Source: a virus. Taken from it: 62,037 nucleotides of DNA. Under the pieces are notes generated by a model. It did not search any database, was not told the DNA's origin, and saw nothing but the letters and a program-made list of their open reading frames with translations. The first letter of the stretch is position 1. Each line of letters begins with the position of its first letter. The stretch covers positions 1-62,037 of the IMG/VR virus record IMGVR_UViG_3300044946_000086, one strand, 5' to 3'. The translations under genes were made by a program, and so were the position numbers. Positions 32,719 through 41,484 of this stretch are shown here, piece by piece.

Positions 32719-33878
32719 AACCTGTCATCCGTTGCTCCTCTCTCGGCCAGCTTCTTTCCTGCCACGGATCACAGTTGCTTCGTTCACTCGTCAATTCACG
32801 CGAAGGCGACGAGTCGCACGAAGGCCAGTATCGGCATTGGGAGACGGCTTGGCGCATCGTCAATGAGCTTGGCGCCGACCAGCCTGACGGTGGGCTTCAA
32901 CTTCCTCGCGTCCCTGCCGGATACAAGGCACCAAAGGCTAGTGAATGGCTGACAGGTTTCTTTTTCAACCACGCGAAGCACGCCTATCCTGACGACTGGG
33001 CGATTGAGGTTGAGCTTCCGATGGCGTATGAGTTCCCGCGATTCATTCTCTCCGGCCACCAAGACTTGAACGGTGTCAACCTCGACGCCTCTGCCTGCCG
33101 AGGATCAGACTGGAAGTGCGTTTACAAGCCTGTTCCACCTGCCCCTGAGAATGATCAGGTCTTGGGCTACATCTGCCTCAATGCTCGTGCCTACCCAAAC
33201 CTAAGCCATCAATCTTTCGACATCGTGCAGCCTCGCATCAGTGAAGACGACACTGGCATCCCTCGCATATCGACCATTGAACTCGACCGCGACATGATTC
33301 AGAAATGTCTGCATAGCCTTGAGACGAGAGTGAATGCGGCACTCGACAGTCCGATGGAACTGAACACCGGGCCGCGTCAATGCTCTTGGTGCGATGCTGC
33401 AATCTCATGCCCTGCAATAATTCAAACCCGAGAAAACATGAAAATGACGCTCACGCCAGAGATGCTGGCTAAGATTAAAAAAGAACCTGACGACGGGCTG
33501 CTCGGCGACATCATCATCGACGCCGGCATTCTCAAGCGGCCTTTCGAGGACGCCAAAGACATCATCAAAGAACGAATCGCCGCCAAAGGCGAAGTGTTCT
33601 CTGCCAGCGGCACCCGCATTACCGCCAAGATCACGAAAGGATCGTGGGACTGTCTAGACCCGGTTTCAATGTACCGCACGCTTCACGAACTGATCTCGGA
33701 CAAGGACAAGCTGGCCAAAGCCCTGTCCTATCCTGGTGGTCGCATCAAAGATGCGATTGCCGAAGACCGCGATATTCCGAAGTCCGGCAAATCCGGCAAC
33801 AACGCCGAAGCCATTTTTAACGCCTCGCTCGCGCCGTTCTGCGAGCAGGGCACACGAACGATACTGCAATTCGACTGA
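32706..33878 (+). CDS. PD-(D/E)XK exonuclease (DUF2800/Cas4-like), RecT partner
   Basis: This encodes 390 aa from GTG 32706; TTG 32715 is an alternative start. The nuclease core is visible as ILSGHQDLNGV (the Asp of the fold), then SDWKCVYK (the D-x-K element), then a Gln/Tyr helix (NDQVLGYICLNA). CSWC...CP near residue 225 could bind an Fe-S cluster or zinc. Phage enzymes of this type resect DNA ends to feed RecT, matching the operon context. The C terminus (about 250-390) has a GSWDCLDPVSMYRTL domain of unknown role. Confidence 0.8.
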   Translation: MPVLKPVIRCSSLGQLLSCHGSQLLRSLVNSREGDESHEGQYRHWETAWRIVNELGADQPDGGLQLPRVPAGYKAPKASEWLTGFFFNHAKHAYPDDWAIEVELPMAYEFPRFILSGHQDLNGVNLDASACRGSDWKCVYKPVPPAPENDQVLGYICLNARAYPNLSHQSFDIVQPRISEDDTGIPRISTIELDRDMIQKCLHSLETRVNAALDSPMELNTGPRQCSWCDAAISCPAIIQTRENMKMTLTPEMLAKIKKEPDDGLLGDIIIDAGILKRPFEDAKDIIKERIAAKGEVFSASGTRITAKITKGSWDCLDPVSMYRTLHELISDKDKLAKALSYPGGRIKDAIAEDRDIPKSGKSGNNAEAIFNASLAPFCEQGTRTILQFD

Positions 33879-33879
33879 C

Positions 33880-34257
33880 ATGATTGATCTTAAAGGCGAC
33901 GGTCGCGTTCATGTTACTGTCGTTGATCGTGTGTTTCAATATCGCTTTCCCAAATCAAAGAAGCGAAGAATCCGTCGTAAATGGGCGAAGCGAGAAAGTA
34001 ATTTCAGGCCAAATATGAATTTAATTGGCGTTCAATTTATAGTGGGCTCGATGGCTCGATTAAAGGAAATCGAATCAAGTGAAAAGCCGACCGTAGATTA
34101 CGGAGACAGATACCTTGAAATGTCCACAGACCTTTGGTGCTATATCTCGGCAATGAACCCTGATTTTGCAGAACGATGTGACCTATACGAAAATGTCTTA
34201 GAAGAACAAAACGGAGTTAAAATGACAGCCAAGGTTTTGATATACGAACCGAACTGA
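33880..34257 (+). CDS. Hypothetical protein, AT-rich
   Basis: This encodes 125 aa from ATG 33880. Strands near the start (VHVTVVDRVFQYRF) are followed by a basic KSKKRRIRRKW stretch. Composition is more AT-rich than the exonuclease gene before it, hinting at separate origin. Unrecognised. Confidence 0.62.
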   Translation: MIDLKGDGRVHVTVVDRVFQYRFPKSKKRRIRRKWAKRESNFRPNMNLIGVQFIVGSMARLKEIESSEKPTVDYGDRYLEMSTDLWCYISAMNPDFAERCDLYENVLEEQNGVKMTAKVLIYEPN

Positions 34258-34259
34258 CC

Positions 34260-34499
34260 ATGAAAACAAAAACACTTACTAAACCCCAAAGAGATGCTGC
34301 TGAAATGGCTGTCGCTAGCTTTATGATTTATGCGGCAGTTGTGCGTTCGCCAGATATTGATGCCTTGTCGAATGAATTTAGGAACAAGGTGATTGGATTA
34401 ACGTGTCTGATAACTCAAAACATCATACCGCCACAGGAGAAAAAGTTTGTGACAAAATCCATATACAAACAAGTCTTTAAATCTTTGCTCAAAACCTAA
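34260..34499 (+). CDS. Small helical protein, AT-rich
   Basis: This encodes 79 aa, helical, with a moderately hydrophobic middle (AAEMAVASFMIYAAVV, about 13-28) that could be a membrane segment. It abuts its neighbours closely. Unrecognised. Confidence 0.58.
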   Translation: MKTKTLTKPQRDAAEMAVASFMIYAAVVRSPDIDALSNEFRNKVIGLTCLITQNIIPPQEKKFVTKSIYKQVFKSLLKT

Positions 34500-34733
34500 A
34501 TGCAAACCACCCGACACGGCCCAGCCAAGATCACTGACCTCGACGCATTTATGCGGGACAGAGAAAAGCGTCCGCGCAAATACTCGAGAATGCCGCAATG
34601 CAATAAAATCAACCGCCTGAAACGCCGTTACATTCAACATGGGCTAAACGGAACGATAAGCAGCCTGTTCGCGCCGACCAAACTCAAGACGGTGTTCAAG
34701 GTACTGGCGCGAGAAGAAATGGAGGGAACGTGA
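34500..34733 (+). CDS. Small basic protein
   Basis: This encodes 77 aa, very basic (RDREKRPRKYSRMPQ, INRLKRRYIQHG). It is a likely nucleic-acid-binding protein. It begins directly after the preceding stop and is GTGA-coupled to the next gene. Confidence 0.6.
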   Translation: MQTTRHGPAKITDLDAFMRDREKRPRKYSRMPQCNKINRLKRRYIQHGLNGTISSLFAPTKLKTVFKVLAREEMEGT

Positions 34734-35095
34734 GCCCGAACACGCAGGCCGCAGTCATCCAACAGCAACGCCGTTGGCCCGGTCTGTCAGAGCAAGAGGC
34801 TCTGGCTGATCTTTGGTCTCATGGAATCAAGGATAACGATACCTATCGTGGATATTACGAGCGCATGGCCAACGCCGAGGATGATGATCACAACGTATTC
34901 AAACACCCAAGCCAATTCAATGGCTGGCACGTCGCTATCTGTGAACTCTACAAACCGAAGGTTTATCGTTTCGAGATAAGCCGTTGGCTAAACAACGGTG
35001 CAGAGAAACGGATTGGTTACTGCAATCAGGATATTCTGCGAGTCGCTATCGAACAGAGGCTCTGCACTAAGCCGAACGGTTTCATGCTGCCATGA
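34730..35095 (+). CDS. Hypothetical protein
   Basis: This encodes 121 aa from GTG 34730. Soluble, with a helical start (QQQRRWPGLSEQEALADLWSHG) and a beta C terminus. No family is recognised. It is coupled by ATGA to the RusA-like gene. Confidence 0.63.
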   Translation: MSPNTQAAVIQQQRRWPGLSEQEALADLWSHGIKDNDTYRGYYERMANAEDDDHNVFKHPSQFNGWHVAICELYKPKVYRFEISRWLNNGAEKRIGYCNQDILRVAIEQRLCTKPNGFMLP

Positions 35096-35460
35096 GCCAC
35101 GAACTCGACTTCCTTCCAGAGAAATACCAGAAGCAGGTAGCCGCTCAACTTCATGCACATAACCCTCGTCGTAAAATATCGAACCCCAAGTCTGAACGTC
35201 ACCAAGCGGCAGCATTGGACGAAGCAGTTGGCGACCAAGCAGCGTGCGATAGTCGCCCTATCGTTCGCTTTACGCTCCACCGCGTCAAACCCCTTGATCC
35301 AGACAACGCAGCCGGAAGTTGCAAAGACTTGCTCGACGGCCTGCGACACGCTGGACTTATTCCTGGCGACGAAGCATGGCGTATAAGGTTCGAGACTGAG
35401 CAAGAGAAAGTGGCTCACTACACCGACGAGAAAACCGTCATCGAAATCATCACGCCATGA
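35092..35460 (+). CDS. RusA-like Holliday-junction resolvase
   Basis: This encodes 122 aa, the normal size for RusA. The diagnostic run PLDPDNAAGSCKDLLDGLRH (about residues 67-86), then AGLIPGDEAW, holds the catalytic Asp residues and the Lys of the family pattern (DNxxxxxKxxxDxL...D). It would resolve branched recombination intermediates before packaging and fits the RecT/exonuclease operon. Confidence 0.82.
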   Translation: MSHELDFLPEKYQKQVAAQLHAHNPRRKISNPKSERHQAAALDEAVGDQAACDSRPIVRFTLHRVKPLDPDNAAGSCKDLLDGLRHAGLIPGDEAWRIRFETEQEKVAHYTDEKTVIEIITP

Positions 35461-35519
35461 ATCCGCTTTACTCTGACCGCCCCGGCTGCCAAATAACCAT
35501 AACCCAGCTTACGAAATGA
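35457..35519 (+). CDS. Possible 20-aa coupling ORF
   Basis: A 21-codon frame, ATG 35457 to TGA 35519, overlaps the RusA-like stop by ATGA and the next start by ATGA. The peptide (MNPLYSDRPGCQITITQLTK) is too short to name. The double overlap suggests a translational relay. Confidence 0.4.
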   Translation: MNPLYSDRPGCQITITQLTK

Positions 35520-35914
35520 ACATCGAACCTGCCTCGTCAGAGTTAGATTTCGTCACGCCAGTCGTAACAGCGCCGCTTCAACCGCCAACCGTCGAAAAGT
35601 TCAAGGGCCGATTGCCAGATTCACCAGCCGAGATTCCAGAGGTAGATATTGACGACGAGGAGCCGAAGGTTGACGGGCGGAAAGGGCATGGCGGTCTATC
35701 GCCGCGCCGCAGGGAAAGTTCTTGGCCAAGGGTCATGGCGATGTACCTGAAAGACAGATTCACTTTTGAACTGCATCGAGGCCCAATTACGCAGGCCCAA
35801 CTTACCGATTTGGTTAATGGCCTAGATTCCAGCATCTGGAATGTTGTGGTTTGGGATAAAATGCCAGATCGCGCAGGCATGTTCAGCATCGAGGATGAGG
35901 CTTTAAATGGATAG
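35516..35914 (+). CDS. Hypothetical protein
   Basis: This encodes 132 aa. An acidic Pro-rich half is followed by a compact alpha/beta C-terminal part (MYLKDRFTFELHRGPITQAQ, about 78-97). No family is recognised. Its end overlaps the helicase start by 8 bases. Confidence 0.62.
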   Translation: MNIEPASSELDFVTPVVTAPLQPPTVEKFKGRLPDSPAEIPEVDIDDEEPKVDGRKGHGGLSPRRRESSWPRVMAMYLKDRFTFELHRGPITQAQLTDLVNGLDSSIWNVVVWDKMPDRAGMFSIEDEALNG

Positions 35915-37661
35915 CGAGATAGATTTTTTGGAGGATGAGGCAGAGGAGTTGCCTCCAGAGGTGTCGCTACCGATGCCGAATGGCTTTGCGCTACGCGACT
36001 ATCAACTGCGGTGCCTGATTGCGATTAACGAAGCATGGCGCAATTACAGTCGCGTGCTCGTCGAGATGCCAACCGGCACTGGCAAGACCGTCGTTTTCGC
36101 TCGACTTATAAAAGAGGAGATCGAGTCCGGCGGTCGTGTGCTGCTAATTGCACACACCGATTTTCTGCTTCAGCAGGCCGCTGAAAAGCTGGAGGATGCC
36201 GGCGTTGAATGCGAGAGAGAGAAGGGTGATGAACACGCATCTCTGTCAGCCCGAGTTGTCGTCGCGTCCATTCAGACGATAGCCAAAGACAACCGGCTGA
36301 TGGGTTTTCCTGACGATCACTTCACGCTGGTCGTCGTAGATGAATGTCACCGACAGCTCGCTTTTTCGTACATCAAAGTCTGTTGCTATTTTCATTTCGG
36401 CGAGGCTTCGCTCGACGAGGCATGGGTGATGCCGGAGCCTGGATTCCCGTTCAAATACAAGGCGCGTTGCTGCGGGTTTACGGCCACGAGCGACCGAGGA
36501 GATAAGCGTAGCCTCGGTGAATTTTATCAAAGTTGCGCCTATTCGTTTGGATTGATCGAAGCCTGCCGAGACGGTTATCTCGTGCGTCCAATCGTCAAAA
36601 ATATCCCACTGAAGATAGACCTGAAAGGTGTTCGAATCAGCCGAAGCCAAGGTGGTGCTGATTTTGACAAGATGGAAGTTGCGGCTCGACTCACGCCGTT
36701 ACTTCGAGAACTCGCGGCTCAGATCGCCAAGGAGGCTATCGACAGAAAGGTGATCGTCTTTGTCCCGTCAGTCGATTCAGCGCAGCGTATGGCCGAGGCT
36801 GCCGCTGAAGTCGGGTTTCACGCGAGCTATGTTTCCGGTGCCTGCCAAGATCAGGACGCCAAGATCAAGGCGTTCAAGGCTGCTGGGCCGGGAACGCTGA
36901 TCGCCAATGCGATGCTACTCATCGAGGGATTCGATGCGCCTGATGTGTCCTGCATCTGCGTGCTTCGTCCGACAAAGATCAGAAGTCTTTACGTCCAGTG
37001 CTGCGGGCGCGGTTCCCGTCCACTCACAGGCACGCTGGACGGGCTTAATACCGCCTCGGAGCGTCTTGCGGCTATCGCAGCCAGCGGAAAAAAGGACATG
37101 CTTATTTTAGACCCACTCTGGCTGTCAGACCGCCTCGACCTAATCCACCCGATCGACCTTGTAGCCACACGCGCCGAGGTCAGGCAGAAGATGGCCGAGG
37201 CTATTGAATCCGGCGCGACGACCGACCTACTGAGCCTCGAGGCCACCGCCACCCGCGACCTGATGAAAAGCCTCGAGGCGGCGGCAAGGAAGCACGCCAA
37301 CAAGCAGGCCAGGGTGATCGATCCTCTGAGTTGGGCGGTGAGCTTGGGCGATGCTGCGCTGGGCTCATTCGAGCCTCAGACGGCATGGGATGAACTTCCG
37401 GCGACGGTTGGCCAGCTCGATTTTATAAAAAAGCAGCACATCGACACGACGCATATCGTCTTCCGAGGCCATGCGAATAAAATCATCGCACGGTTACTCG
37501 CTAGGATGAAGACCGGCCTTGCTACGCCTTTGCAGTTGAACTTCCTTCGCCAACTCCAAGTGCCTGAAGAAAAGGCTATGACGATGACGATCAAGGAAGC
37601 GTCAGCCGCCTGCGACGCCATACTGAAAGAGAAACAAGCCCGTCGTGCCATCCCCGCATGA
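35907..37661 (+). CDS. Superfamily 2 DNA helicase
   Basis: This encodes 584 aa. An acidic leader is followed by a Q-motif-like LRDYQLRC, Walker A MPTGTGKT (54-61), DECH at 145-148, GFTATSDR (motif III), a second RecA lobe with VFVPSVDSAQRMA, and motif VI QCCGRGSR. The C terminus (about 440-584) has a helical tail (AARKHANKQ, LQLNFLRQLQVPEEKAM). It is a type III restriction/XPB-like SF2 helicase for recombination or replication-fork work. It is the last large gene before the operon end. Confidence 0.85.
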   Translation: MDSEIDFLEDEAEELPPEVSLPMPNGFALRDYQLRCLIAINEAWRNYSRVLVEMPTGTGKTVVFARLIKEEIESGGRVLLIAHTDFLLQQAAEKLEDAGVECEREKGDEHASLSARVVVASIQTIAKDNRLMGFPDDHFTLVVVDECHRQLAFSYIKVCCYFHFGEASLDEAWVMPEPGFPFKYKARCCGFTATSDRGDKRSLGEFYQSCAYSFGLIEACRDGYLVRPIVKNIPLKIDLKGVRISRSQGGADFDKMEVAARLTPLLRELAAQIAKEAIDRKVIVFVPSVDSAQRMAEAAAEVGFHASYVSGACQDQDAKIKAFKAAGPGTLIANAMLLIEGFDAPDVSCICVLRPTKIRSLYVQCCGRGSRPLTGTLDGLNTASERLAAIAASGKKDMLILDPLWLSDRLDLIHPIDLVATRAEVRQKMAEAIESGATTDLLSLEATATRDLMKSLEAAARKHANKQARVIDPLSWAVSLGDAALGSFEPQTAWDELPATVGQLDFIKKQHIDTTHIVFRGHANKIIARLLARMKTGLATPLQLNFLRQLQVPEEKAMTMTIKEASAACDAILKEKQARRAIPA

Positions 37662-37873
37662 ACGAACCGCAACCAGCCTGCTACACGGCGGAGACCATTC
37701 TGCGCGATGGATACCTGCTGGCCGTAAAATACGACGCGCCTGCCGAGACTCAGGAGCGGCTGGCTGCGGCTCACAGAACCGTGGTGAATGGTAGGGAAGA
37801 ACCCCATCGCATTCAGCACACCGAAGGCGCATTATGCGGAAATGAATCACTCTCCTTATCCAACGTCACCTAA
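37658..37873 (+). CDS. Small hypothetical protein
   Basis: This encodes 71 aa, starting at ATG 37658 with an ATGA overlap with the helicase stop. Moderately polar; residues 10-45 could form a helix. It is the last gene before the 37921 terminator. Unrecognised. Confidence 0.5.
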   Translation: MNEPQPACYTAETILRDGYLLAVKYDAPAETQERLAAAHRTVVNGREEPHRIQHTEGALCGNESLSLSNVT

Positions 37874-37920
37874 ACCGCTAAGGCTGCATATTGGGGGTCA
37901 ACACAAGCGGGAGACAACTT

Positions 37921-37957
37921 GAGCCGGGGTGCGGGGGCATCCCGGCTCTTTGCTTTT
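37921..37957. terminator. Strong rho-independent terminator (convergent)
   Basis: GAGCCGGGGTG pairs with CATCCCGGCTC (one G-T wobble) around CGGGGG, an 11-bp stem followed by TTTGCTTTT. It ends the long plus-strand operon. The stop codon of the opposing 37956 gene touches the tail, so it may also act on minus-strand transcripts. Confidence 0.85.
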
Positions 37958-38237
37958 ATGGAATAGTCGCTATCGATTTACCGTGAGGCTGACCGCCCTG
38001 CTCCCGAACCAGCCATGCCACATCCGCCTGCATCTGGTGCTGCGCTTCTTTAAGCTCAAAAATCTGCGTTTGGAAAGACTCCAGCTTCGCCTGCAAATTC
38101 GTGGCCCACACTCCGCAGGTAAAAGCCCCGCTGAGGCCGGCAATGACGACAGCCCAAGACATCCACGCCCCCTTGCCTTTGATGCGGAATGGCACGCCGG
38201 TATTGTCATCTTGGCGCTGCCAATGTTTCGGGGGCAT
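37956..38237 (-). CDS. Rz-like or holin-like membrane protein
   Basis: This encodes 93 aa. One transmembrane helix (about 25-44, MSWAVVIAGLSGAFTCGVW) is followed by a coiled-coil segment (about 48-78, QAKLESFQTQIFELKEAQHQM). This is the layout of inner-membrane spanin (Rz) proteins or single-pass holins. It is the last gene of the lysis-like cluster. Confidence 0.65.
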   Translation of the reverse strand: MPPKHWQRQDDNTGVPFRIKGKGAWMSWAVVIAGLSGAFTCGVWATNLQAKLESFQTQIFELKEAQHQMQADVAWLVREQGGQPHGKSIATIP

Positions 38238-38246
38238 AGTATTATT

Positions 38247-38864
38247 TTAGACTAACGCTTGGTTGATCGCCGCCTCGTAGTTTGCGAAGATGTGGTGAAG
38301 GCGCACGCTCAAAATCGGCACATCGGACGGCGCAGGCAGATGGATCGTTTGTGGGACGTCAGGATACATCGGTGCAGCCAGCGGCACAATATCACCATCC
38401 ACCCAGTAGGCTGCGGCAATCTGTGCCTTGGCCAATACGTCCGCGCCCACCAGCTTCGGACAGGCGTAGAGTATGGCTGGGAGGCTGAGCATGGCTGAAA
38501 GCGTGATCGCGAGCGGACCACCCCGGCTATGTCCAGTCACGCGGGCAATAGAATAGGAGTCTAATGGTTTCCCTGATACCCACCGCCAGCTCTTGGCCGT
38601 CTGCCAGATGCCGCGAGCCATGACCCCCAGCGGGGTGTCGATCTGAAAGAAGTCGAAGTCCAAAATCCATTCAGCGGCGTCACGCGTGCCCGCAATAGCT
38701 AGAGTCAATGACCCGTCTGGCTGGCCCACCAACGCGCCGTAGGGCATCGGCCCGTCAATATCGTCGCCAAAGAGGGTGTCCACCAGTCCCGAAACCGTTC
38801 CGGCCACAGGAAGGGCATAGGCCGCTTCCTGAGCTGGAAAGAAAGGTCTCGGGTCGAAGAGCAT
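38247..38864 (-). CDS. Class 3 lipase-like alpha/beta hydrolase
   Basis: This encodes 205 aa. The nucleophile elbow is GHSRG (Ser 113). An AIAGTRDAAEWILDFDF segment matches the substrate-side strand of class 3 lipases (the usual FRGT...W...D). DGDIV (Asp 156/158) and LHHIF (His 190/191) complete the Ser-Asp-His triad. It probably cleaves acyl esters of host lipids. It lies in the lysis-like cluster, where no peptidoglycan hydrolase was recognised, so a role in lysis or outer-envelope disruption is an attractive inference. There is no signal peptide. Confidence 0.8.
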   Translation of the reverse strand: MLFDPRPFFPAQEAAYALPVAGTVSGLVDTLFGDDIDGPMPYGALVGQPDGSLTLAIAGTRDAAEWILDFDFFQIDTPLGVMARGIWQTAKSWRWVSGKPLDSYSIARVTGHSRGGPLAITLSAMLSLPAILYACPKLVGADVLAKAQIAAAYWVDGDIVPLAAPMYPDVPQTIHLPAPSDVPILSVRLHHIFANYEAAINQALV

Positions 38865-38866
38865 TA

Positions 38867-39346
38867 TTAGGGAACCAGCGAGGGATTAGCTTGCGCGACA
38901 GCGATGGCGGCATTGATGCCGGCCACAATGTCCTTCAGCTGGCTCCACTCTGCGCCTTGGATGAGCGTTGGAGAGGCTCCGGCGTTCACCTTGGCCACAT
39001 CACCGTTGATAGCGTCGATCACGCTCACGACGGTCAAATCAACCTTGGCGTTTACCAAGTGTGCGACGTAACCGGCGAGAATGGAGTTGTCGGCGGGCGT
39101 GAGCGCCACACCAGAAGCCACGCCCGGCAAGTCTGCGGCGAGCTGCTGAAGCTGAGGAACGGTCGCCAGCTTGTTTTGGATGGCGTAGGATGCGCCGATC
39201 TCGGCCCCGTTGGTCAGGGCATCTGCGGACACGACAGCGGTGATCTGTGCCCCGGTGCAGCCAGAAAGGATGACAACGAGTGCTAGCAGTGGAAGCAAAA
39301 GCGCAGCGTAAAGAGCCGTGCCGATATTGTAACGGATGTTTTTCAT
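38867..39346 (-). CDS. Secreted lipoprotein
   Basis: This encodes 159 aa. A long hydrophobic signal with lipobox ILSGC puts the lipidated Cys at residue 30. The mature part is Ala/Val-rich and helical. It could be the outer-membrane spanin (Rz1-like) or a superinfection-exclusion lipoprotein, but it is long for Rz1. It overlaps the holin-like gene by ATGA. Confidence 0.75.
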   Translation of the reverse strand: MKNIRYNIGTALYAALLLPLLALVVILSGCTGAQITAVVSADALTNGAEIGASYAIQNKLATVPQLQQLAADLPGVASGVALTPADNSILAGYVAHLVNAKVDLTVVSVIDAINGDVAKVNAGASPTLIQGAEWSQLKDIVAGINAAIAVAQANPSLVP

Positions 39347-39540
39347 GGTTGTTTTGTGGGAGGAGTTGGCGGAGGTGTCGAATCTTTAAGAAGCTGATTT
39401 CCTACGTTGACGAGAAGCGCGATCACGATGCCCACCCAGGCGGGGACGTGGTCGTTTGCGGCTAACTGCGGGATGGCGGCCTGCGCCATACCAAGGATGG
39501 CCACTGATTCTGCGATGGCGTTGCGGATTTTTGGGTTCAT
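39343..39540 (-). CDS. Holin-like small membrane protein
   Basis: This encodes 65 aa with hydrophobic segments at about 8-26 and 34-47 (AWVGIVIALLVNVG), a short loop and a Pro-rich tail. Size and topology fit class II/III holins. It heads the lysis-like cluster, overlapping the lipoprotein start. Confidence 0.65.
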   Translation of the reverse strand: MNPKIRNAIAESVAILGMAQAAIPQLAANDHVPAWVGIVIALLVNVGNQLLKDSTPPPTPPTKQP

Positions 39541-39585
39541 ATCTATGATTTGGTTTTCGGTCTCAAAAAAGCGATTTGTTCTACT

Positions 39586-41475
39586 TTAGTCAGCGAACCA
39601 GGTCCATGTTGGCGGGGCAGAGTAAGTCAGTGTAATAGACGATCCAACCTTCAACCTGAATCCCCCTGATGTCAGCCCGGTTGCGGTGCCACTCACTTTC
39701 ACGATAGTCACTGTGCCCCCCGTCAGGTAAACTGTCACATCAAACGGAAATGGGTTAACGAGGGTCACAGTTGTGGCGGGCACTGATGGCGCAACTAACA
39801 CACCGAAAGGATTAATTCCAATGCAGTCGCGAATGACGACGGTAGGGCCATAAGTGGAAAGGACGGATTGGTTGTTTAAAGGGGTTCCAGAACCAGAGCA
39901 ATCGAGATTATTTACGACAACACTATTGGGAAATGCAGCCGTTCCAAGGGTCAGGCCCTTCGTTGTTGTTGCTGCCCCAACATTTATTTTCACTCTTCCC
40001 GGTGAACTAGCCGCATCATTTTGCAGGAGGTATCCGTACTGCCCGATGTCTGCCAAGCAGTTATTGAACGAGATCAAGTCTATGTTGCAGGTGGCGCCCA
40101 AGTGGAATGCTGCACCGCCTGTCGCGCCGGCGATACCGCGCACATTAGAGAACTCGACATCATACCCCGCACCGTTCAGTAAAACCCCGTCGCCTGTGGC
40201 TCCGTTTACGCCACCGGCAACCCACCCGGTATTGAACACGATCCGGTTACAAACTGCCCCGCCAGTGGCATTGAACACAATGCCATTATTCATCTGATCG
40301 ACAACGAAGTTTGAAAAATAGTAGTCGCTACAAGCTCCACCCGCCGTGGGCTGAAGGCTCATTCCGGTGTCGAAAGAATTAACCAGGAAGTTTGAAAAAA
40401 CAACGGTGTCTTGGACCACGCTAATAGGGAAACGAATACCAATCGACCCCGTGACAACGGGATTTGACCCTACAAGCGCGAATCCGTTTCCGTAAATCAA
40501 AGATGTGGAAGTTTGGAGATCGAGCCCGATGCTCGCTCCAGCCACGGTGATATTCGTATTATTACCAAGGAAATAATGCAGCGCAGACGTTCCGGTCAGC
40601 CCAACGCCATTCCATGAGGTGCGTATGTTTACGTTGCCGGCCACGAATGATTCCGTTCCCCCGTTGATGTTAACTACGTAGCCCGATGAACGCACGCCTG
40701 AGTCAGTTAGGCTAATATTTGTGACCCCCTGCTGCCCTCCCGCAGCAGTAAGCTTGATGCAGTCACCCGTGGTGCCGGTGAATTTTATCGTTCCTCCACC
40801 ATAACCTGAAACGACCTGATTTGACTGCGTCAAAAGGATCGGGCCGCTGGCTGTCTGGTTATAAAGGAAAGTGCCAAGAGGGAAATTAATCGAGCCCCCA
40901 GGTGTAAGTGAATTTGCGTAGGCGACGAGATTCAAAATCGCCGCAGAGTCATCGGTAGAGTTGTCGCCCCGACAGCCAAACCAGTAGGCGTTGACCGCTC
41001 CCGAGTAAGAAAGAATCCACCTTCCAGATCCCGCGTTTGGCGCGATAATTGTCCCGCCATTGTCCGTGGAGCTACTCGCCGAATTGTAGACGTAGGTGCG
41101 CGTGCCTGCGGCATCGCCTGCGGAATAGTAGCCAAGGACGTTCTCCGCATACCCCGTAGAAATACCACTCACAGGCAGTGCCTTCAATGCAGCAATCGTC
41201 GAACATGATGGCATCAAGATACCCATTGCCGGAAGGGTTACGCCGCCGTTAAGATCGATTGTACCAGCACTGAAGTTCCATATTCCTGTTCCATTATCAG
41301 TTCCGTTCATCACCTCAATTCCGTTCATCGCAAATGTCTGAGCTGATGGAATGCTAATTTGTCCTGTCAGTGCGTTCGTTCCATCGCTCTTTTTCTGGAC
41401 ATTGGTATATACGGTCTGCGCTATGCATGAAGCGGACAATAACAATACCTGTAGAAATAAAATAATGCGTTTCAT
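39586..41475 (-). CDS. Beta-helix tailspike/fibre protein with signal peptide
   Basis: This encodes 629 aa. The N terminus is a signal peptide (MKRIILFLQVLLLSASCIAQ). Near residue 170 the NAYWFGCRGDNSTDDS motif and the following PLGTF block are the usual start of a pectate-lyase-like right-handed beta-helix, as in phage tailspikes. Gly/Asn-rich strands follow to the end. It probably binds or cuts a surface polysaccharide. It is one of four neighbours with export signals. Confidence 0.8.
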   Translation of the reverse strand: MKRIILFLQVLLLSASCIAQTVYTNVQKKSDGTNALTGQISIPSAQTFAMNGIEVMNGTDNGTGIWNFSAGTIDLNGGVTLPAMGILMPSCSTIAALKALPVSGISTGYAENVLGYYSAGDAAGTRTYVYNSASSSTDNGGTIIAPNAGSGRWILSYSGAVNAYWFGCRGDNSTDDSAAILNLVAYANSLTPGGSINFPLGTFLYNQTASGPILLTQSNQVVSGYGGGTIKFTGTTGDCIKLTAAGGQQGVTNISLTDSGVRSSGYVVNINGGTESFVAGNVNIRTSWNGVGLTGTSALHYFLGNNTNITVAGASIGLDLQTSTSLIYGNGFALVGSNPVVTGSIGIRFPISVVQDTVVFSNFLVNSFDTGMSLQPTAGGACSDYYFSNFVVDQMNNGIVFNATGGAVCNRIVFNTGWVAGGVNGATGDGVLLNGAGYDVEFSNVRGIAGATGGAAFHLGATCNIDLISFNNCLADIGQYGYLLQNDAASSPGRVKINVGAATTTKGLTLGTAAFPNSVVVNNLDCSGSGTPLNNQSVLSTYGPTVVIRDCIGINPFGVLVAPSVPATTVTLVNPFPFDVTVYLTGGTVTIVKVSGTATGLTSGGFRLKVGSSITLTYSAPPTWTWFAD

Positions 41476-41484
41476 TGGTAAATT

